Source: an uncultured Pelagibacteraceae bacterium
GTDB taxonomy: Bacteria; Pseudomonadota; Alphaproteobacteria; Pelagibacterales; Pelagibacteraceae
Direction: 5' to 3'
NCBI GenBank assembly: GCA_902595725.1
Contig: CACJRJ010000015.1
Span: 1 to 36,982 of the forward strand
DNA length: 36,982 nt
In this document: positions 34,179 through 36,982 of the stretch, one piece after another
How the letters are laid out: each line of letters starts with the position of its first letter
Position numbering within the stretch: position 1 is the stretch's first letter
Notes under the pieces: model-generated
The model's database searches: none
What the model was told of the DNA's origin: nothing
What the model saw: only the letters and a program-made list of their open reading frames with translations
Translations under genes and position numbers: made by a program

Positions 34179-35924
34179 ATGAGTGCAGAAAAAAATATGA
34201 AAGACAACACCTCTAAAGAGGTGTTGTCAGATAAATCAGACAGAATTACAGGTGACATTTACGTCCAAGATGTTCATAAATATTTTGGAGTAACTAGAGC
34301 ATTAAATGGAGTAAATTTTAATGCAAACTTTGGTGAGATCCATGCAATAGTTGGAGGTAACGGATGTGGAAAAAGTACACTTGCAAAAGTAATGTCAGGA
34401 GTTTTGCCAATTGATAAAGGCAAAGTTTCTGTATTAGGTCATACCCCAACATCACCAGTTATGGCAAGAAATATGGGTATAGCAACAGTGTTTCAGGAAG
34501 TTATGATTGCAGAAGAAGCATCGGTTGTTGACAACCTTTTTGTTGGCTCAGATGATTTTTGGTACAAAAATTTAACTCAAAGAGAAAAGGTATTAAAAGC
34601 ACAAGAAATTATGGAAGATCTTGTTGGCGAATATATTGATCCTTATACTCAAGCTTTTAATCTATCATTACCAATAAAAGCATGGATTACAATTGCAAGA
34701 GCATTCTTGCGTGAAAATACTAAGGTTTTAATTTTAGATGAATCTTCTGCAGCACTTGACTTCGATTCAACTGAAAGATTGTTTAAAAAAATGAGAGAAT
34801 TAAGAGATAAAGGTGTTGCTGTATTTATTGTTACTCACAGAATTGCGGAGCTAGTTAGAATAAGTGATAAAGCAACAGTTATGAGAGACGGCAAAGATGT
34901 CGGTGTATTGGAAAAAAAAGATCTTAATGAAAAAAATTTAATAGGCCTAATGACGGGAAGAGCAGAAACAGGGGAGAAAAGTAAGTCTGAATCTATACAA
35001 ACTAAAACTGATAAAGTCGTAATGAGAGCTGAAAATTTAGTGGTTTGGCCTGATAGCAAACCTGTAAATTTTGAAGTTAAAAAAGGAGAAATAGTAGGTG
35101 TAACAGGGTTAGACGGAAATGGACAAGATGACTTTGTTAAAATTTTAGCGGGTGTACAGGAAGCCTATGGAGGCATTACCGAAATTCTGGACAATAATGA
35201 AAATTTTGTAAAATATAATTCTTTAGATAATGCAAAAAATAATGGAATATCTTTTGTTTCTGGAGATAGAAAAAAAGAAGGAATACTTCCTAACTTAAGT
35301 ATTTATGAAAATTTAGTAGTTCCTCTTTATAAAAAAACTAGCAGAGGAGGTTTTTTAGGATTTGTTGATTGGCTTGAGTTAAATGGAATTTTTGATTGGG
35401 AAGTAGATAGACTGAGCATTAAAACTGGCCCAAGAGATAATTTAATAGGTTCTCTTAGTGGAGGTAACCAGCAAAAAGTTATGATAGCAAGATCATTTGC
35501 TCAACACCCTAAAGTTTTAATTTTAAATGACCCTGCAAGAGGCATAGATGTAAGTACAAAAAGAGATTTATATACTCACTTAAGAAATTATGTTGAAGAA
35601 GGCAATACAGTTGTTTTTTTATCTAGTGAACTTGAAGAATTTATAGGACTTTGTCCAAAAGTAATGGTTTTTAGAAACGGAACAGTATTCGATATATTTG
35701 AAAATGAAAAAGTTAATGCAGACACTTTGTTAGAAGGAATGTTTGGTCAAACAGCAGGTATTGGCGAAACAACTATTTCAAGTAAATCAAATACACCTTT
35801 GATGCCCTCACCTAATAGAAAAATTGATAATGAAATTCCAGAAAAGAAAATCTTAAAAGTAGTAGATTTTGATAAGGAAAATAATAATGAAAATAAAACA
35901 AAAATAAAAATAAAAACATTTTAA
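34179..35924 (+). CDS. Double-domain sugar ABC ATPase, RbsA/XylG type
   Basis: A 581-residue tandem ATPase. Domain 1 has Walker A GGNGCGKST at 59-67 and Walker B VLILDESSAALD but a degenerate signature (LSLPIKAWITIARAF); domain 2 has a degenerate Walker A (GLDGNGQDD) and good signature LSGGNQQKVMIARSF with VLILNDPARGID. This complementary loss is normal for RbsA-type proteins. It is about 80 residues longer than RbsA: a 25-residue N-terminal leader encoded over a perfect stem-loop, and a C-terminal tail of about 60 residues rich in Asn/Lys with KKILKVVDFDKENN. The next ORF starts on the last base of its stop codon. Confidence 0.88.
   Translation: MSAEKNMKDNTSKEVLSDKSDRITGDIYVQDVHKYFGVTRALNGVNFNANFGEIHAIVGGNGCGKSTLAKVMSGVLPIDKGKVSVLGHTPTSPVMARNMGIATVFQEVMIAEEASVVDNLFVGSDDFWYKNLTQREKVLKAQEIMEDLVGEYIDPYTQAFNLSLPIKAWITIARAFLRENTKVLILDESSAALDFDSTERLFKKMRELRDKGVAVFIVTHRIAELVRISDKATVMRDGKDVGVLEKKDLNEKNLIGLMTGRAETGEKSKSESIQTKTDKVVMRAENLVVWPDSKPVNFEVKKGEIVGVTGLDGNGQDDFVKILAGVQEAYGGITEILDNNENFVKYNSLDNAKNNGISFVSGDRKKEGILPNLSIYENLVVPLYKKTSRGGFLGFVDWLELNGIFDWEVDRLSIKTGPRDNLIGSLSGGNQQKVMIARSFAQHPKVLILNDPARGIDVSTKRDLYTHLRNYVEEGNTVVFLSSELEEFIGLCPKVMVFRNGTVFDIFENEKVNADTLLEGMFGQTAGIGETTISSKSNTPLMPSPNRKIDNEIPEKKILKVVDFDKENNNENKTKIKIKTF
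34203..34228 (+). repeat. Perfect 11-pair stem-loop inside the ATPase 5' coding region
   Basis: GACAACACCTC and GAGGTGTTGTC pair perfectly around TAAA, covering codons 9-17 of the ATPase gene, 40 bases after the binding-protein stop codon. No T-run follows, so it is not a standard terminator; it occupies the place that terminator-like hairpins hold behind the other binding-protein genes and could block 3' decay or slow ATPase translation. Confidence 0.8.
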
Positions 35925-36403
35925 TGAAAAAAGAAAATAAAAATAATTATTATAATGAAGAAGATAAAATTAATTTTGAAAAATTAAATAATTTTAAAAA
36001 ATTTAAGTCTGATAATGTAAAAAATTTCCAAATCAAAAATTACAGTACTAGCTACTCTAATTCTGATAAAAATAATTTCAATAATATTCTTAAAACTAAT
36101 GAAAATATAGCTATGCTAAATCAAAAAGATATTAGTGAAGAAGTAAAATATTATAATTCCTCAGACTTTAAAAAATTTGATCAACTAAATAACTTCCCTG
36201 AATACAATGATAATAAAACACATGAAGACAAAGAAAGTATAAATTCTAAAGTAACTTATAAGTCAAGTGACTACGGTGAATTTAATAAGATAATTCAAAC
36301 AAAAAATAATGATGAAAAAATAAAAGAACAAAACAAAAAAATTAAAGTTATTGATTACAGTAAATTAAAAGATATTGGAAAAAAAATTCCCGCTATCATA
36401 TGA
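35924..36403 (+). CDS. Asn/Lys-rich repeat protein, probably cut at its 3' end
   Basis: A 159-residue ORF that I do not recognise. It is highly charged, Asn/Lys-rich and predicted unstructured. A degenerate motif Y-x-x-x-D-x-x-x-F recurs starting at residues 10, 44, 77 and 112, about every 34 residues, and VIDYSKLKDIGKK near the end resembles both the motif and the tail of the preceding ATPase. It starts on the last base of the ATPase stop (TAATG), so it is a coupled gene of the transporter operon. DIGKKIPAII at the end looks like the lead-in to a first membrane segment, so it may be the cytoplasmic N-terminal extension of a permease that has been cut off at about 36377-36390, where an inverted permease fragment begins. 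Confidence 0.6.
   Translation: MKKENKNNYYNEEDKINFEKLNNFKKFKSDNVKNFQIKNYSTSYSNSDKNNFNNILKTNENIAMLNQKDISEEVKYYNSSDFKKFDQLNNFPEYNDNKTHEDKESINSKVTYKSSDYGEFNKIIQTKNNDEKIKEQNKKIKVIDYSKLKDIGKKIPAII
35951..36301 (+). repeat. Four ~34-codon degenerate protein repeats
   Basis: Repeat units begin at YNEEDKINF, YSNSDKNNF, YNSSDFKKF and YKSSDYGEF (residues 10, 44, 77 and 112 of the 159-residue ORF). Spacing is 34, 33 and 35 residues, with Tyr, Asp and Phe invariant. The DNA copies are diverged, so this is an old repeat rather than a recent tandem duplication. Confidence 0.7.
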
Positions 36404-36982
36404 GCAACTATTCTTACTAGATTAATTTTAACTCCACTTGTAAAAGCAGCTCTCTCATCTGCACCCATTAATTTTAAATGACCCCAGAATGCAGTATGAG
36501 TAATTATGTAAAACAATATTGTTGCTAAAATCATTAAAAGGAATATTTCATTAAAAATTGTAAAACCTTCTCCCCAAGGAATAAGCCAATCAGGTGCTAT
36601 TCCTCCTGGTCTTGGCAAAATTACTATATTGATTCCCGCAAAAGCTAAATATCCCGCTAGCGAAACAATAATTGGAGATACTCTTACAAAACAAACTATC
36701 AGCGCATAAAAAAGCTGCCAAAGTAAACCCATTGCAATAGCATAAACAAACCAACCAATTGGTGTTTGCAAGTAACCAGCAGCATACAATTGAATACTAC
36801 TTACGTTTATAAATCCCATAAATGGACCAATGGATAGATCAACCCCACCTCTTCCTGCCATTGCTATAAATGTTAATGCATAAGTCGTTAAAATTAATGG
36901 AGCTGTAAGCATTATTGCACTTCCTATTCCAGATTGAGAAATAATTATTGGACTTCTAATTAATGCAAAAATTAATAAAGAA
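36355..36982 (-). pseudogene. RbsC-type permease fragment, inverted and cut at both ends
   Basis: The minus-strand frame is open from the right window edge, so the 5' end is missing (36912 is not the start). About 208 residues match ribose-type permeases: LIRSPIIISQSGIGSAI, LTFIAMAGRGGVDLSIGPFMGF, SLAGYLAFAGINIVILPRPGG and MGADERAAFTSGVKINLVRIVAHMIAGIF. Similarity stops right there; eight unrelated residues follow, then a stop, so about 100 C-terminal residues are lost. The last 49 bases overlap the plus-strand repeat ORF. It faces its presumed ATPase and binding-protein partners, whereas such operons normally run in one direction. An inversion, a decayed gene or an assembly/amplification chimera would all explain this. 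Confidence 0.75.

Noticed and set aside
36355..36912. Permease gene starting at the ATG at 36910-36912
   Set aside because: The same frame continues with permease-like residues to the window edge, so this Met is internal.

Overview
The window reads as an AT-rich, gene-dense stretch of a SAR11-type (Pelagibacterales) alphaproteobacterial genome. The reasons are base composition (roughly 30% G+C by eye), intergenic gaps that are mostly under 50 bases, many 1-4 base gene overlaps, Lys/Asn/Ile-rich proteins, and a very high share of osmolyte and nitrogen-compound ABC transporters. No gap between genes exceeds 300 bases. I saw no tRNA, rRNA, CRISPR array, IS element, phage gene or recognisable riboswitch. 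The window begins and ends inside genes, so it may be a whole contig.

Layout. (1) 1-3173, plus strand: ureide-degradation operon, made of an ArgE-like M20 hydrolase fragment, allantoinase PuuE, allantoicase and ureidoglycolate lyase. It ends in a hairpin shared with the convergent NCS1 nucleobase/ureide permease (3219-4673). (2) 4815-10316, minus: an Ehu-like amino-acid/ectoine ABC transporter, then an agmatinase-family ureohydrolase and an aldehyde dehydrogenase. (3) 10430-14265, minus: MOSC protein, PhyH-type dioxygenase and a FadN-type hydroxyacyl-CoA dehydrogenase/hydratase. (4) 14315-18813, minus: a PotABCD-type transporter. (5) 18887-22000, minus: TPR lipoprotein-sized exported protein, exported hypothetical, DoeA-like ectoine hydrolase and EutA-like protein. 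(6) 22058-25088, plus: beta-hydroxyacid dehydrogenase, a second aldehyde dehydrogenase and a small GDPD phosphodiesterase. (7) 25083-31217: gamma-butyrobetaine-hydroxylase-like dioxygenase, ProXWV quaternary-amine transporter, SDR dehydrogenase and a beta-keto acid cleavage enzyme. Together these fit carnitine catabolism to glycine betaine. (8) 31252-32750: class II aldolase relative and two small exported proteins. (9) 32960-36982: ribose-type binding protein, double ABC ATPase, a repeat-containing Asn/Lys-rich ORF, and an inverted, truncated permease that looks like a rearrangement or chimeric junction.

How it works together (inference): the region is a nutrient-scavenging island. Four different ABC transporter families and one NCS1 symporter import small nitrogenous osmolytes. 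Adjacent enzymes strip them to urea, glyoxylate, GABA-like products, acetoacetate and glycine betaine. All four binding-protein genes are followed by a strong stem-loop, and three have an AT-only inverted repeat touching a strong Shine-Dalgarno sequence. This suggests a shared RNA-level way of raising binding-protein expression over the permease genes.
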